A stretch of 64,000 nt of DNA from Arthrobacter sp. YD4 (GCF_030410515.1 NZ_JAUHHD010000006.1:62001-126000); one strand, 5' to 3'; positions 32,441 through 42,206 are shown, counted from the first letter of the stretch. Program-made: numbers and translations. Notes: a model not told the origin generated them from the sequence alone.

Positions 32441-32636
32441 GGCCGGGGATTTATACGGCTCGGAGAGCCGGTCCCGCGCAAGGCATCCGCCACTACGAGT
32501 CTGGCGCATGCGCCCTTGCAGCGGTACCGTTAAACAACCATCTTTTTGATCAAGCGTTGAGTTGATTACTCCTCGGTGACCACTCGATGGCATGCCACGC
32601 ACCGCGGCTGCACCTCCGTCTTTGAGGGGGCACTTC

Positions 32637-32996
32637 ATGGTCCACGACGACGACCAGCTCGACTCCGCCTTCCTGGCGCTGGCCGATCCCGTCCGCCGCA
32701 GGATCATCGCCCGGCTCAGCCGGGGGCCGGCCACGGTGAACGAACTGGCGGAACCCTTCGCGATCACCAAGCAGGCGGTCTCGAAGCACATCCAGGTCCT
32801 CGAACAGGCGGGGCTCGTCACGCGCACACGCGACGCCCAGCGCCGGCCCGTCCACCTGGACCCCGCGCGGCTGGAGGCACTCACCGCATGGATCGACCAG
32901 TACCGGCTGGTCCGCGAGGAGCAGTTCCGCAGCCTCGACGCCGCGCTCCACACTCAGGCCGCAGCACGCGGCACCCAGTCAAAGGACTCATCATGA
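32637..32996 (+). CDS. ArsR-family regulator
   Basis: 119 residues with a compact winged helix: FLALADPVRRRIIARLSRGP then VNELAEPFAITKQAVSKHIQ and VLEQAGLVTRTRDAQRRPVH. No metal-binding Cys motif is present, so it belongs to the ArsR branch coupled to AHSA1-type proteins. ATG at 32637 follows GAGGGGG. It overlaps the next gene by ATGA. A TTGATCAA palindrome (32546-32553) and TCAAGCGTTGA (32550-32560) lie about 80 bases upstream and may be its operator. Confidence 0.88.
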   Translation: MVHDDDQLDSAFLALADPVRRRIIARLSRGPATVNELAEPFAITKQAVSKHIQVLEQAGLVTRTRDAQRRPVHLDPARLEALTAWIDQYRLVREEQFRSLDAALHTQAAARGTQSKDSS

Positions 32997-33475
32997 GCAA
33001 CGCCCTGAAACTCAGCGTCCCGGAAGGGTTGCCCTTCATCGACTTCGAACGGGACTTCGACTTCCCCGTGGCGGACGTGTTCCGCGCCCACAAAGACCCC
33101 GCCCTGATCGTGCAGTGGCTTGGCCCGCGCAGGATGAGCATGGAGGTGGACCACTACGACTTCCACACCGGCGGCAGCTACAGCTACACCCACACCGGGC
33201 ACGACGGCGTCCCGCACGTTTTCAGCGGCGTCTTCCACACGGTGCGGGAGAACGACTTCGCCATCCAGACCTTCGAATTCGACGGTTACCCGGATGTGGT
33301 CAGCATCGAGTTCATGACCTTCACGGACCTCGGCGGCGGCCGCACCCGGCTGAGCGCCCATGCGGTGTACCCCAGCATGGAGGCCCGGGACGGCATGGCC
33401 CAGTCCGGGATGGAAGGCGGCGTCAGCGAGGGCTACGAGCGGCTCGAGGAACTGCTGGCCGGCGCCACGGTCTGA
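32993..33475 (+). CDS. AHSA1/SRPBCC-domain protein
   Basis: 160 residues of the Aha1-C-like SRPBCC family: FERDFDFPVADVFRAHKDPA at the first strand, VQWLGPRRMSMEVDHYDFHT, GGSYSYTHTGHDG, and a C-terminal helix GYERLEELLAG. Translationally coupled to an ArsR regulator (ATGA overlap), a very common two-gene unit in actinobacteria. The ligand and the process it serves are unknown. Confidence 0.88.
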   Translation: MSNALKLSVPEGLPFIDFERDFDFPVADVFRAHKDPALIVQWLGPRRMSMEVDHYDFHTGGSYSYTHTGHDGVPHVFSGVFHTVRENDFAIQTFEFDGYPDVVSIEFMTFTDLGGGRTRLSAHAVYPSMEARDGMAQSGMEGGVSEGYERLEELLAGATV

Positions 33476-33518
33476 CGGGCCGGACGAACCCGCCCCGGAT
33501 TTAGGACCCGCCGCTTAA

Positions 33519-33587
33519 ACCACAAACGCGAGGCCACCCCGGCCCGCCCGGCGAAACCGGACGGGCGTGGTGGCCCCGCGTTGTGGT
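33519..33587. terminator. long bidirectional terminator
   Basis: ACCACAAACGCG...GGCC at 33519 onward pairs with ...GGCCCCGCGTTGTGGT ending at 33587, with an inner GCCCG/CGGGC tier around GAAA. This long imperfect stem lies between the convergent AHSA1 and sucD genes. Confidence 0.75.
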
Positions 33588-33595
33588 GCTGTGGC

Positions 33596-34498
33596 CTAGA
33601 GCGCGGCGAACACTTCGCGCAGCAGCTTGGCGGTCTCGGACGGCGTCTTGCCGACCTTCACGCCGGCAGCCTCGAGGGCTTCCTTCTTGGCCTGCGCCGT
33701 ACCCGCGGAGCCGGAGACGATGGCGCCTGCGTGGCCCATGGTCTTGCCCTCGGGGGCGGTGAAGCCGGCCACGTAGCCGACAACTGGCTTGGTGACGTGG
33801 GCCTTGATGTAGTCGGCCGCACGCTCCTCGGCGTCGCCGCCGATTTCGCCGATCATGACGATCGCCTTTGTCTCGGGGTCGGCCTCGAAAGCCTCGAGGG
33901 CGTCGATGTGGGTGGTGCCGATGACCGGGTCGCCGCCGATGCCGATGGCGGTGGAGAAGCCCAGGTCACGCAGTTCGTACATCATCTGGTAGGTCAGGGT
34001 GCCGGACTTGGAGACCAGGCCGATCGGGCCCTTGCCGGTGATGTTGGCCGGGGTGATGCCGACCAGGGCCTCACCCGGGGTGATGATGCCGGGGCAGTTC
34101 GGTCCGATGATGCGGGTGACCTGCTTGCCGTTGGCGTCCACCTTGGACTGGGCCAGGGCCCAGAATTCGGCGGAGTCCTGAACCGGAACGCCCTCGGTGA
34201 TGACGACAACCAGGCCGATGCCGGCCTCGATGGCTTCGACGACGGCGTCCTTGGTGAAGGCCGGCGGTACGAAGACGATGGAAACGTCGGCGCCGGTCTC
34301 CGCCATGGCTTCCTTGACGGTGCCGTAGACGTTGATTTCCTTGTCGCCGTGGACGACGGTGGTGCCGGCCTTGCGGGCGTTGACGCCGCCGACGACGTTG
34401 GTGCCGGCCTTGAGCATCAGGGCGGTGTGCTTGGTGCCTTCGCCGCCGGTGATGCCCTGGACGATGACCTTGGAGTCCTTGTTGAGGTAGATAGACAT
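33596..34498 (-). CDS. sucD: succinyl-CoA ligase, alpha subunit
   Basis: 300 residues: CoA-binding Rossmann start [32 protein letters not shown], and the phosphorylated His256 in GHAGAIVSG. It forms the TCA-cycle enzyme with SucC (succinyl-CoA + NDP + Pi to succinate + NTP). ATG at 34498 follows AAGGGA; sucC ends 10 bases before. Confidence 0.97.
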   Translation of the reverse strand: MSIYLNKDSKVIVQGITGGEGTKHTALMLKAGTNVVGGVNARKAGTTVVHGDKEINVYGTVKEAMAETGADVSIVFVPPAFTKDAVVEAIEAGIGLVVVITEGVPVQDSAEFWALAQSKVDANGKQVTRIIGPNCPGIITPGEALVGITPANITGKGPIGLVSKSGTLTYQMMYELRDLGFSTAIGIGGDPVIGTTHIDALEAFEADPETKAIVMIGEIGGDAEERAADYIKAHVTKPVVGYVAGFTAPEGKTMGHAGAIVSGSAGTAQAKKEALEAAGVKVGKTPSETAKLLREVFAAL

Positions 34499-34508
34499 GT
34501 CGCGTCCC

Positions 34509-35678
34509 TTACTTCGCTGCGTTGGCGAGCTCGGCGGCCTTGTCGGCGCCCTCGTCCATGGTGGCGGCCAGGGTAACCAGCGGGTGGTTGGCCTCGGCCA
34601 GGATGCGGCGGCCTTCCTCGACGTTGTTGCCGTCGAGGCGGACGACCAGCGGCTTGTTCGCGGAGGAGCCCAGTTCGGCGAGAGCGCCGACGATGCCCTT
34701 GGCGACGGCGTCGCAGGCGGTGATGCCGCCGAAGACGTTTACGAACACGGCCTTGACCTGCTCGTCACCGAGGATGACGTCCAGGCCGGCGGCCATGACC
34801 TCGGCGGAGGCTCCACCGCCGATGTCCAGGAAGTTGGCGGGCTTGACGTTGCCGTGCTTCTCGCCGGCGTAGGCGACGACGTCGAGGGTCGACATGACCA
34901 GGCCGGCACCGTTACCGATGATGCCCACCTCGCCGTCGAGCTTGACGTAGTTCAGGTCCTGCGCCTTGGCCTTGGCTTCCAGCGGGTCCGCTGCGTCCTT
35001 GTCCTCCAGGGCGGAGTGCTTCGGGTGGCGGAAGTCGGCGTTCTCGTCCAGCGAAACCTTGCCGTCCAGGGCGACGATGTCGCCGGCGCCGGTCTTGACC
35101 AGCGGGTTGACCTCGACCAGGGTGGCGTCTTCCTTCTTGAAGACGTCCCAAAGCTTGAGGATCACGGCGGCGACCTTGCCGCGCAGTTCCTCGGCGAAGC
35201 CGGCGGCGTTGACGATTTCGTCGGCCTTGGCCTGGTCGATGCCGACGGCCGGGTCGATGGCAACCTTGGCCAGCGCTTCCGGGCGTTCGACGGCGAGCTG
35301 CTCGATTTCCATGCCGCCCTCAACCGAGCACATGGCCAGGTAGTTGCGGTTGGCTCGGTCCAGCAGGACGGAGAAGTAGAATTCCTCGGCGATGTCGGCA
35401 CCCTGGGCGATCATCACCGTGTTGACGGTGTGGCCCTTGATGTCCATGCCGAGGATGTTGGTGGCGTGTTCCAGAGCCTCGTCGGCGGTCTTGGCGACCT
35501 TAACGCCGCCGGCCTTTCCGCGGCCACCGACCTTAACCTGTGCCTTGACGACAGTAACGCCGCCGATCTTCTCGGCAGCTGCCTTTGCTTCTTCAGGGGT
35601 GTGCGCCACGATGCCAGCAAGCACGGGTACACCGTGCGCCTCGAACATATCGCGCGCCTGATATTCAAACAGGTCCAC
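34509..35678 (-). CDS. sucC: succinyl-CoA ligase, beta subunit
   Basis: 389 residues: ATP-grasp domain with [20 protein letters not shown] at the start and [20 protein letters not shown] in the nucleotide site, then a C-terminal flavodoxin-like domain with [16 protein letters not shown] and LDIGGGAS. It supplies nucleotide specificity and partners SucD. The GTG at 35678 has AAGGA at a slightly long spacing. First gene of sucCD; the 224 bases upstream hold the promoter but no further gene. Confidence 0.97.
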   Translation of the reverse strand: MDLFEYQARDMFEAHGVPVLAGIVAHTPEEAKAAAEKIGGVTVVKAQVKVGGRGKAGGVKVAKTADEALEHATNILGMDIKGHTVNTVMIAQGADIAEEFYFSVLLDRANRNYLAMCSVEGGMEIEQLAVERPEALAKVAIDPAVGIDQAKADEIVNAAGFAEELRGKVAAVILKLWDVFKKEDATLVEVNPLVKTGAGDIVALDGKVSLDENADFRHPKHSALEDKDAADPLEAKAKAQDLNYVKLDGEVGIIGNGAGLVMSTLDVVAYAGEKHGNVKPANFLDIGGGASAEVMAAGLDVILGDEQVKAVFVNVFGGITACDAVAKGIVGALAELGSSANKPLVVRLDGNNVEEGRRILAEANHPLVTLAATMDEGADKAAELANAAK

Positions 35679-35889
35679 GGTTTAGTGTCCTTCTACGTCG
35701 AAGTAGTTTCTGTACAGCCGCTCGCCGCGGATTCGCGGTGACCGGGCTGCGGATTAAAGGCACCCTGCGACAGGTCCGGAGACGAGCCGCACGACGCAAT
35801 GCTCCTTGTGGAACTCTAGTCCTTTGGAGCGGGCAGCCCGACCCACAGTACAGGTTATGTGAGTAACGACACTATTCTATTGAGCGTAG

Positions 35890-35915
35890 AAAAACCCCTA
35901 CATTACGGGGATTTT
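35890..35915 (-). terminator. Rho-independent terminator
   Basis: Read on the minus strand, AAAATCCCC-loop-GGGGTTTTT is a classic stem with a T-run. It overlaps the stop codon of the lipoprotein gene and separates it from the sucCD promoter. Confidence 0.85.
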
Positions 35916-36601
35916 GAGGCCTTCGGAGCCGCCGCGGAGGGCGTCGCGCCGGGTCCCTTAATGAGCTCGTAACGGTCGCGGGAGACGAAGAAAGCGACCT
36001 GCGCGGAGACGTTTCCGCAGGCCACGCCTCCGTCGTAGGCGGAGCAGCGCAGGCCGTTCCGCTCCACGTTGCCGCCCTCCGGCAGGACCGCCAGCTGGGA
36101 GATCGGCCCGGTGGCGCTCCCCTTTGGCCCGTATTCGGCTTCCTGGGCGGAGACGCCGGAGCGGCATTCACCGTAGACGGCCTTGTCCGGGATGAGCAGC
36201 GCCGTGCCGCCGAGGTAGCCCAGCCCGGTGCCGGCGCAGTCATCGGTGATGTCCTGGGCGGCGGGGCGGGGGTAGGCGGAGAGTTCGCAGTGCGCGACGG
36301 GGACGGTGGCCAGCTTGGCGTTGGCCGGCGCGGTGAAGCTGTTGGGCTCGTAGGGGAGGTTGATGCTGGTGCCCCGGGCCGAGGTGAGGCTGCAGGCGAC
36401 CGTGTGGTCCGCGGTCACGAAGCTGACGGCGTCCGTGCCCGCCCCGAGTGTGGCCGGGTCCGTCAGCGGCGCCTGGCGGAGCTGCTCGAGGACCGGCAAC
36501 GGCGCCGGCGGGACGTAGTCCGGGTCCTGCCGGGTGACGCTGCAGCCACTGGCCGCGAGCAGCACCAGGGCGGCGAGGGCGGCCTGCTTGGTTCGACGCA
36601 T
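35903..36601 (-). CDS. secreted lipoprotein, unknown function
   Basis: 232 residues. A short basic N terminus (MRRTKQ), a hydrophobic core and the lipobox LLAASGC predict a lipid-anchored surface protein. The mature part has six or more Cys (ACSLTS, HCELS, DDCAGTG, GECRSG, LRCSAYDGGVACGN), suggesting disulfides. The C-terminal segment SAYDGGVACGNVSAQVAFFV resembles pieces of actinobacterial hypothetical lipoproteins. ATG at 36601 is preferred to GTG at 36622 because it gives a standard signal peptide. No function recognised. Its terminator overlaps the stop. Confidence 0.75.
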   Translation of the reverse strand: MRRTKQAALAALVLLAASGCSVTRQDPDYVPPAPLPVLEQLRQAPLTDPATLGAGTDAVSFVTADHTVACSLTSARGTSINLPYEPNSFTAPANAKLATVPVAHCELSAYPRPAAQDITDDCAGTGLGYLGGTALLIPDKAVYGECRSGVSAQEAEYGPKGSATGPISQLAVLPEGGNVERNGLRCSAYDGGVACGNVSAQVAFFVSRDRYELIKGPGATPSAAAPKASKSP

Positions 36602-36665
36602 GGGCTTCGTTATGCCAATCACGGGAGCCGGCGCCGGGCGGAGCCCCGCCGGACGGTGGCGCCGG

Positions 36666-39173
36666 TCAGGCCGTGATCTTGGTCAGCGGCGCGTAGCGGA
36701 GCAGGAGGCGCTTCTCCCCCACCGCGAAGGTCACCTTCGCGACGGTCTTGTCCCCGGCGCCCTCGACGGCCAGCACGGTGCCGTCGCCGAAACTCGTGTG
36801 ATTGACCCGGTCCCCCACGCTGACGGCCACGATCTCCTTCTGCGGCTGGACCCGGTTCCGGGCGATCGCCGCCGGGACATCCGCATTAAAACCGGCAGCG
36901 GAGTCGGCCCCGGTACCGCGGGCTGTGCCCGCGCCCCAGAAGGATCCGCTGTAGCGGCTGGAGCCGATGGACCCGCCGCCCCAGCTGGCCGCCTGGCGGC
37001 TGGTGCCCTCGCGTTTCCACTCGACCAGCTCGGCCGGGATCTCCTCGATGAACTGGCTGGCGGGGTTGTACTGGCTCTGCCCCCACATGTTCCGGACCTC
37101 GGAGCGGGTGAGGTAGAGCCGCTTCCGGGCCCGGGTCAGGCCCACGTAGGCGAGCCGGCGTTCCTCCGCCAGTTCCTTGGGGTCCGTGGCCGAACGCTGG
37201 TGCGGGAAGAGTCCGTGCTCCATGCCGGTCAGGAACACCACCGGGAATTCCAGGCCCTTGGCGGTGTGCAGCGTCATCAGGGTGACGACGCCGAGCCGCT
37301 TGGCCTCGGCGACCGCGGCGTCAATGTCCGCCCCGGGGGCGTCCGGGATCTGGTCGGCGTCCGCCACCAAAGAGACCTGCTCCAGGAACGCACCGAGCGA
37401 ACCTTCCGGGTTGTCGCGTTCGTATTCACGGACGACGGCGACCAGTTCGGCGAGGTTTTCGACCCGGGATTCGTCCTGTGGGTCCGTGCTGGAGCGCAGG
37501 GTGGCGAGGTAACCGGTCTGTTCCAGCACCGCCTCGAGCGCCGCGGCCGCACCGGAGCCGGCGGCCACCTCTGCCAGGTCATCGAGCATCTTCACGAAGC
37601 CGAGGACCGCATTCACGGAGCGGGTGGCCATGCCGGGCGCCTCGTCGGCCCGGCGGGCGGCGGCCATGAAGGAGGTGCGGTCGCGCTGGGCCAGCGAGGC
37701 GATGGCACCCTCGGCCCGGTCGCCGATGCCGCGCTTGGGCTCGTTGAGGATGCGGCGCAGGTTGACGTCGTCGTCGGGGTTCACCAGGACGCGCAGGTAG
37801 GCCAGGGCGTCCTTGATTTCCTTGCGCTCGTAGAAGCGGGTGCCGCCGACCACCTTGTAGGGCAGGCCGACGCGGACCAGGACGTCCTCGATGGACCGGG
37901 ACTGGGCGTTGGTGCGGTAGAAGATCGCGACGTCGCCGGGGCGGAGGTTGCCCTCGTCCTGCAGCCGGTCGATCTCCTTGGCGATGAACTGGGCCTCATC
38001 GTGCTCGTTCTCACCCACGTAGCCGACGATCTTCTCGCCGTCGCCCTCGGCCGTCCAGAGCCGCTTCTCCGGCCGGTTGGGGTTGCGGGAGATGACCGCG
38101 TTGGCGGCGCTGAGGATGGTCTGGGTGGAGCGGTAGTTCTGCTCCAGCTTGATGGTGCGCGCGTCCGGGTAGTCCTTTTCGAACTCCACAATGTTGCGGA
38201 TGTCCGCCCCGCGGAAGGCGTAGATGGACTGGTCCGAGTCGCCCACCACCGTCAGTTCCGCCGCGCCGTCGCCCTCGCCGACGATCTCGCGGACCAGGGC
38301 GTACTGGGCGTGGTTGGTGTCCTGGTACTCGTCCACCAGCACGTGCCGGAAGCGGCGCCGGTAGGAATCCGCGAGCGCCGGGAAGGCCCGGAACATGTAG
38401 ACGGTCTCGGCGATCAGGTCGTCGAAGTCCATGGCGTTGGCCTGGCGCAGGCGCTGGGTGTAGCCCTTGAAAACCTCCGCCACGGCCTGTTCGAACGGGT
38501 CGTTGTGGTTGGCGCTGGAGGAGTAGCTGTCCGCGTCGATCAGTTCGTTCTTGAGCGCGGAGATCTTGTGCTGGATGGCCTTGGGCGCGAACTTCTTGGG
38601 GTCCAGGTCCAGGTTCTTGGCCACCAGGGTGATCAGGCGGAGCGAGTCGGCCGAGTCGTAGATGGAGAAGTTGGAGTTCAGGCCTACGTTGGCGGCCTCG
38701 CGGCGCAGGATGCGGACGCAGGAGGAGTGGAACGTGGAAATCCACATGGTTTTTGCCCGGCCGCCGACGAGTGCCTCGATCCGCTCGCGCATCTCGGCGG
38801 CGGCCTTGTTGGTGAAGGTGATGGCCAGGATCTCGCCGTGGTGCGCACGCCGGGTGGCGATCAGGTAGGCGATGCGGTGGCTGAGCACCCGGGTCTTTCC
38901 GGACCCCGCTCCGGCCACGATCAGCAGGGCGCCGCCGGCGTGCTTGACGGCCTCTTCCTGCTGCGGGTTCAGGCCCTGGAGGAGGTCCTCGGCACTGGGC
39001 AGCCGGTGCCGTTCGCCGTCGGCGTGGCCCTGTCCGCCGTCGCCCCCGTGGCCGTGCGCCAGGGCGGGCATCCCGGTGCCGGCGTCTGCGTGAGCCGCCG
39101 CTTTCGCGGGCGAGCCCGGGGTCGCAGCTGCTTGGAAGGGTCCGTCGGCATAGGGGTCAAACAACATATCCAT
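36666..39173 (-). CDS. pcrA: ATP-dependent DNA helicase PcrA/UvrD
   Basis: 835 residues, superfamily 1A. Motif I AGAGSGKT is at 87-94; motif Ia is ITFTNKAAAEMRERI; motif II is LVDEYQDTNHAQYALV; motif III GDSDQSIYAFRGADI; motif V TLMTLHTAKGLEFPVV; motif VI RRLAYVGLTRARKRLY. It unwinds DNA in repair and replication. The ~60-residue N-terminal His/Gly/Ala-rich extension (30-55) is unusual but matches actinobacterial PcrA style. ATG at 39173 starts MDMLFDPYADG; no clear ribosome site precedes it, and a TAGACT box about 15 bases before suggests a leaderless or short-leader mRNA. Confidence 0.95.
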   Translation of the reverse strand: MDMLFDPYADGPFQAAATPGSPAKAAAHADAGTGMPALAHGHGGDGGQGHADGERHRLPSAEDLLQGLNPQQEEAVKHAGGALLIVAGAGSGKTRVLSHRIAYLIATRRAHHGEILAITFTNKAAAEMRERIEALVGGRAKTMWISTFHSSCVRILRREAANVGLNSNFSIYDSADSLRLITLVAKNLDLDPKKFAPKAIQHKISALKNELIDADSYSSSANHNDPFEQAVAEVFKGYTQRLRQANAMDFDDLIAETVYMFRAFPALADSYRRRFRHVLVDEYQDTNHAQYALVREIVGEGDGAAELTVVGDSDQSIYAFRGADIRNIVEFEKDYPDARTIKLEQNYRSTQTILSAANAVISRNPNRPEKRLWTAEGDGEKIVGYVGENEHDEAQFIAKEIDRLQDEGNLRPGDVAIFYRTNAQSRSIEDVLVRVGLPYKVVGGTRFYERKEIKDALAYLRVLVNPDDDVNLRRILNEPKRGIGDRAEGAIASLAQRDRTSFMAAARRADEAPGMATRSVNAVLGFVKMLDDLAEVAAGSGAAAALEAVLEQTGYLATLRSSTDPQDESRVENLAELVAVVREYERDNPEGSLGAFLEQVSLVADADQIPDAPGADIDAAVAEAKRLGVVTLMTLHTAKGLEFPVVFLTGMEHGLFPHQRSATDPKELAEERRLAYVGLTRARKRLYLTRSEVRNMWGQSQYNPASQFIEEIPAELVEWKREGTSRQAASWGGGSIGSSRYSGSFWGAGTARGTGADSAAGFNADVPAAIARNRVQPQKEIVAVSVGDRVNHTSFGDGTVLAVEGAGDKTVAKVTFAVGEKRLLLRYAPLTKITA

Positions 39174-39218
39174 GGTGTTAACAAGTCTAGGTGGTGCCAC
39201 CGACGGTGAGGTTCGGGG

Positions 39219-40103
39219 CTACTGCACGGACCCCCGCTGGAGCGCGGCGCGGAGCTCCCGTACCGCCGTCGCTCCCCCGGCGATGAACCACTCGAGGCCG
39301 TTGACTCGGACGACGTCGGTGCTGCCGCCGGCCGCACGCACGATCGCCTGGCCCGGCAGCCAGTCCCATTCCGGGCAGCTGTGCTGGAACCAGCAGTCGA
39401 GTTCGCCGTCGGCCACGCGGGCCAGGTCGCAGGAGCCGGATCCGAACATCCGCAGCGATGCCGCGGAGACGGCGGCCGCGTGCCAGGGCATGGCGCACAT
39501 CGGGTCCGCGAGCCAGGTGGGGTGGATGTAGGTGGCTGCGCCCTGCTCCGCGAGGGGCGCCTCGTCCCGCGCCGGAGCTACTCCCTCGGGGGCGAAGCCG
39601 GTCAGCCGTTCCCCGTTCAGGGTGGCGGGGTGGTCGGTGCCGCCGAGCCAGAGCTTGTCCGCCTCGGGCTGGAAGATGGCACCGAGGATCGGCCCGGTTG
39701 CGTCCTTGAGCGCCAGGGCGGAGCACCAGTAGCTGGAGCCGTGCAGGAAGTTGTAGGTGCCGTCCACCGGGTCGATCACCCAGGTCCGTCCGCTGGTGCC
39801 GGTCTTGGCGGCGCCCTCCTCGCCGAGGATGCCGTCCTCGGGCCGGCACCGCTGGAGCTGTTCGAGGACGTAGGCTTCCGCGGCGTGGTCGGCGGCGGTG
39901 ACGACGTCGGACACGGAGGTCTTCTGGTGGCCTTCCAGCCCGGCGTGGCGCATCAGCAGGGCCAGGTTTCCGGCCTCCCGGACCAGGGCCGCGGCTAACT
40001 CGGCGTCGTCGAGGTCTGGGCTGAGGTCCGCGGCGCTGTGCCGTCCGAGCCGATGCCTGCCGAGGTCGCTGTGGCCGAAGTCGTTGCTGCCTGTTTCGCT
40101 CAT
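39219..40103 (-). CDS. inositol-monophosphatase-family phosphatase
   Basis: 294 residues. Metal-site motifs GEE (94-96), IDPVDGT (110-116) and C-terminal EWDWLPGQAIVRAAGG (equivalent of the WDxAAG motif) are in place. The long N-terminal Asp/His-rich tail is extra. Family members hydrolyse inositol phosphates, histidinol phosphate, or PAP. No histidine-pathway neighbour settles the choice; the DWLPGQAIV variation is the style of actinobacterial histidinol-phosphatase-like (HisN) proteins. It is followed by pcrA on the same strand. Confidence 0.85.
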   Translation of the reverse strand: MSETGSNDFGHSDLGRHRLGRHSAADLSPDLDDAELAAALVREAGNLALLMRHAGLEGHQKTSVSDVVTAADHAAEAYVLEQLQRCRPEDGILGEEGAAKTGTSGRTWVIDPVDGTYNFLHGSSYWCSALALKDATGPILGAIFQPEADKLWLGGTDHPATLNGERLTGFAPEGVAPARDEAPLAEQGAATYIHPTWLADPMCAMPWHAAAVSAASLRMFGSGSCDLARVADGELDCWFQHSCPEWDWLPGQAIVRAAGGSTDVVRVNGLEWFIAGGATAVRELRAALQRGSVQ

Positions 40104-40160
40104 TCGTTCAGCCTACCGGCGCCGGGCATAGGGGCGGGGTGCAGGGGCGATAATGGGTCC

Positions 40161-40802
40161 ATGGCCAAAACACCCGCCCAGCGGCTCAAAAAACATGGCG
40201 CCAACGCTGCCCTCCCCCAGCATCAGCTGCCTCCGGTGATCAACCCCAGCACCTCCCGGACGCCGCAGAAGGCGCAGAGCAACGGCAACCTGATCCTGAT
40301 CGCCGGGGTGGTGGCGAGCCTTTTCCTGTTTTGGTACCTGCATCTGCTGACCCTGAACCAGCTGACTCAGCTCAGCGGCGGACTGCCGATGCCCGATTCC
40401 CTGATCGGCGGCTTTGACCAGGGGTTCGTTGACCAACTTCGCACGGCCATGGATAACGACGCCCGCGGACAGTTGAACTATGTGCATAAGACCGCCGGGA
40501 CGCTCTTCCCTCTGATCTTCGGGTTCACCTGGCTGCTGCTGGTCGGGATGAACGTGGCTAGGAAGCCGCTGCGTTGGGCGTTCTGGGCACTGCCGCTGCT
40601 GTTTGCCGTGGTGCGGCTCTGGGGGAATGCCGCGATCGACGGCATGATGTCGGCCGGCACCCTCGACGGCGGCCAGGTGGCGCTGGCTTCGGCACTCACG
40701 GTGGCCGGGTGGGTCCTGTTGCTGCTCAACTTGCTCGCCGGCGGCGCGGCCGTGTTCCTGAACCGGAAGTCGGCCCCGGCGCGCGGAGCTGCCGCCGACT
40801 AG
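40161..40802 (+). CDS. four-helix membrane protein, unknown
   Basis: 213 residues. A basic, Gln/Pro-rich cytoplasmic N terminus precedes a first helix (ILIAGVVASLFLFWYLHLL), an external loop with QLSGGLPMPDSLIGGFDQGF, and three more helices near FPLIFGFTWLLLVGMNVA, RWAFWALPLLFAVVRLW and the C-terminal ALTVAGWVLLLLNLLAGGAA. No motif recognised. The stop overlaps that of the convergent TPR gene in a shared CTAG. Confidence 0.75.
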   Translation: MAKTPAQRLKKHGANAALPQHQLPPVINPSTSRTPQKAQSNGNLILIAGVVASLFLFWYLHLLTLNQLTQLSGGLPMPDSLIGGFDQGFVDQLRTAMDNDARGQLNYVHKTAGTLFPLIFGFTWLLLVGMNVARKPLRWAFWALPLLFAVVRLWGNAAIDGMMSAGTLDGGQVALASALTVAGWVLLLLNLLAGGAAVFLNRKSAPARGAAAD

Positions 40803-41866
40803 TGCCGGCCGAAGCCGGCCGCTCGCCAAAGCCGTGACCACAGGGACACGGGGCCCAGTTCGACGGCGATGAACTCCCGAGTCTGCTCGGCGCGGTGAGG
40901 AGCCCCTGCGTTTTCGAAGTGCATGACGGCCTCTGTCAGGGCTGTCCGGGCAGCGGACTCGTTACCCATGGCCAGATACGATCTTCCGAGAAGGAACCAC
41001 GCGTCGCCAAGGAGTTGGGGGGCAACCGCCTCTGTGCAGATGTCTTCCAGGATCTCGGCCGCACCAGCAGCGTCGCCGGCCAGGAAATTCCAATGAGCCC
41101 GGTTGCGTCGGAGAAGCAGGATGTCACTTTGTGTGCCGCCAATGATGTCGGTTGCCAGTTCGGCCCGCTCGATGCACCGGAGAGTGTCAGCATCCGCAAC
41201 GTCTGCCGCTAAGCGCATGGCGGCGGACGCCTTATTGAATTTGGCCCAGACGTCCAGGTTTTTGGTCGGGGAAAAAGTCGCAGCCGCGAGTTCGTGGTAG
41301 TGCAATCCGTCTTGAATTCTGCCGCAGAGGAATGCGACATTGCCCACTACCCAGAAGGCTTTGCCTGCCAACTGGTCATCAAGCTCATCCGAAACGGCCT
41401 GAGCAAGCTTCTTACTCTCCGCCCATGCCTCGTCGAACTGGCCGCCATCGGCGAGCGCGGCGATAAGAGCCTGCCTGGCCTGCACATTAATTTCTTGGTC
41501 GGAATCGCCGGGGGTTAAGTCCGCCGCGCGCCGGGCGCAATCGGCCGCCTTGTCGAGGAGTCCGGCCCCTTGGCGAGCCTTGGCGATGAGGATGTGAGTT
41601 CGGGCCTGATCCCGCTCACTCACGGGTGTTGGGGATTCCCGGAGCAGCGCTGTGCCCAGCTCCACGCAGGCATCGAACTCTTCAGCGTCCAGAAGGTTCT
41701 CGGCCCGGAGGAAGCTCATGTTCCACCAGGCAGCCGCATCGCCCGCCCCTAGGGCGATTTCGGCGGCTTGTTCCGCACTCCCGGCCGCTTCGGCGAACGC
41801 GTGGTGGCTCCGCTGCTCGTGCGCCTTGAGCTCGGCGGCGGCATACAGCGGCGATACGGAGTGCAT
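40799..41866 (-). CDS. all-helical TPR-repeat protein
   Basis: 355 residues, soluble, built almost wholly of TPR-like helix pairs (for example ARTHILIAKARQGAGLLDKA, AKFNKASAAMRLAADVAD, LLGDAWFLLGRSYLAMGNES). No HTH, membrane or enzymatic domain is visible. The base composition is clearly lower in G+C than the flanking genes. ATG at 41866 is chosen as the first Met before the repeat array. Its only close partner is the divergent gene for a 47-residue exported peptide. The combination of a cytoplasmic TPR protein and a secreted pro-peptide is what RRNPP (Rap/PlcR/Rgg) signalling pairs look like in Firmicutes. This is a hypothesis; ordinary scaffold roles are possible. Confidence 0.8.
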   Translation of the reverse strand: MHSVSPLYAAAELKAHEQRSHHAFAEAAGSAEQAAEIALGAGDAAAWWNMSFLRAENLLDAEEFDACVELGTALLRESPTPVSERDQARTHILIAKARQGAGLLDKAADCARRAADLTPGDSDQEINVQARQALIAALADGGQFDEAWAESKKLAQAVSDELDDQLAGKAFWVVGNVAFLCGRIQDGLHYHELAAATFSPTKNLDVWAKFNKASAAMRLAADVADADTLRCIERAELATDIIGGTQSDILLLRRNRAHWNFLAGDAAGAAEILEDICTEAVAPQLLGDAWFLLGRSYLAMGNESAARTALTEAVMHFENAGAPHRAEQTREFIAVELGPVSLWSRLWRAAGFGRH

Positions 41867-41994
41867 GAGACAAGTATCGAGTGCATTTGAAGAAAAAGTG
41901 AACGCCGCGCGCAATCTATGCCGTCTCGTGACCACGCCAGCACACGATTAGCACAGTTTTTTAAAAGATCCGCGAATTCTTGCTGTACGGCGTG

Positions 41995-42050
41995 TCCACT
42001 ACCCATATACTAAACCTGCATTACTTGAGTCACTTCAGCCACTTACGTAA
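41995..42050 (+). promoter_or_regulatory. promoter of exported-peptide gene
   Basis: TATACT (42006-42011) is a good -10 box about 50 bases before the peptide start. CCACTA (41996 region), TCACTT (42030 region) and CCACTT (42039 region) are similar short elements around and after it that could be regulator sites. The whole 196-base divergent gap is A+T-rich compared with the rest of the window. Confidence 0.5.
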
Positions 42051-42062
42051 CAGGAGCCCTCC

Positions 42063-42206
42063 ATGAAGAAAACCATCGCAACACTCCTCGTCGCCGGCGC
42101 CCTGGCTGCTGCGGGCGTCTCCGCTGCATCCGCTGTTTCGGCCAATGGCAACCAGGGCTCTGTAGAGGCCGTCTACTACTGGCCTAACTCCACCCCGAAG
42201 AACTAA
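42063..42206 (+). CDS. 47-residue exported peptide precursor
   Basis: A short but well-supported gene: AGGAG seven bases before ATG, a -10 box upstream and a strong terminator 20 bases after the stop. The product begins MKKTIATLLVAGALAAAGVS, a textbook Sec signal peptide; the AVSA site after residue 27 would release a 20-residue mature peptide NGNQGSVEAVYYWPNSTPKN. The mature part is polar with a central VYYWP aromatic block and a basic tail, no Cys. It is divergent from a TPR protein. I infer a signalling peptide; a surface-active or antimicrobial peptide is the alternative. Confidence 0.75.
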   Translation: MKKTIATLLVAGALAAAGVSAASAVSANGNQGSVEAVYYWPNSTPKN

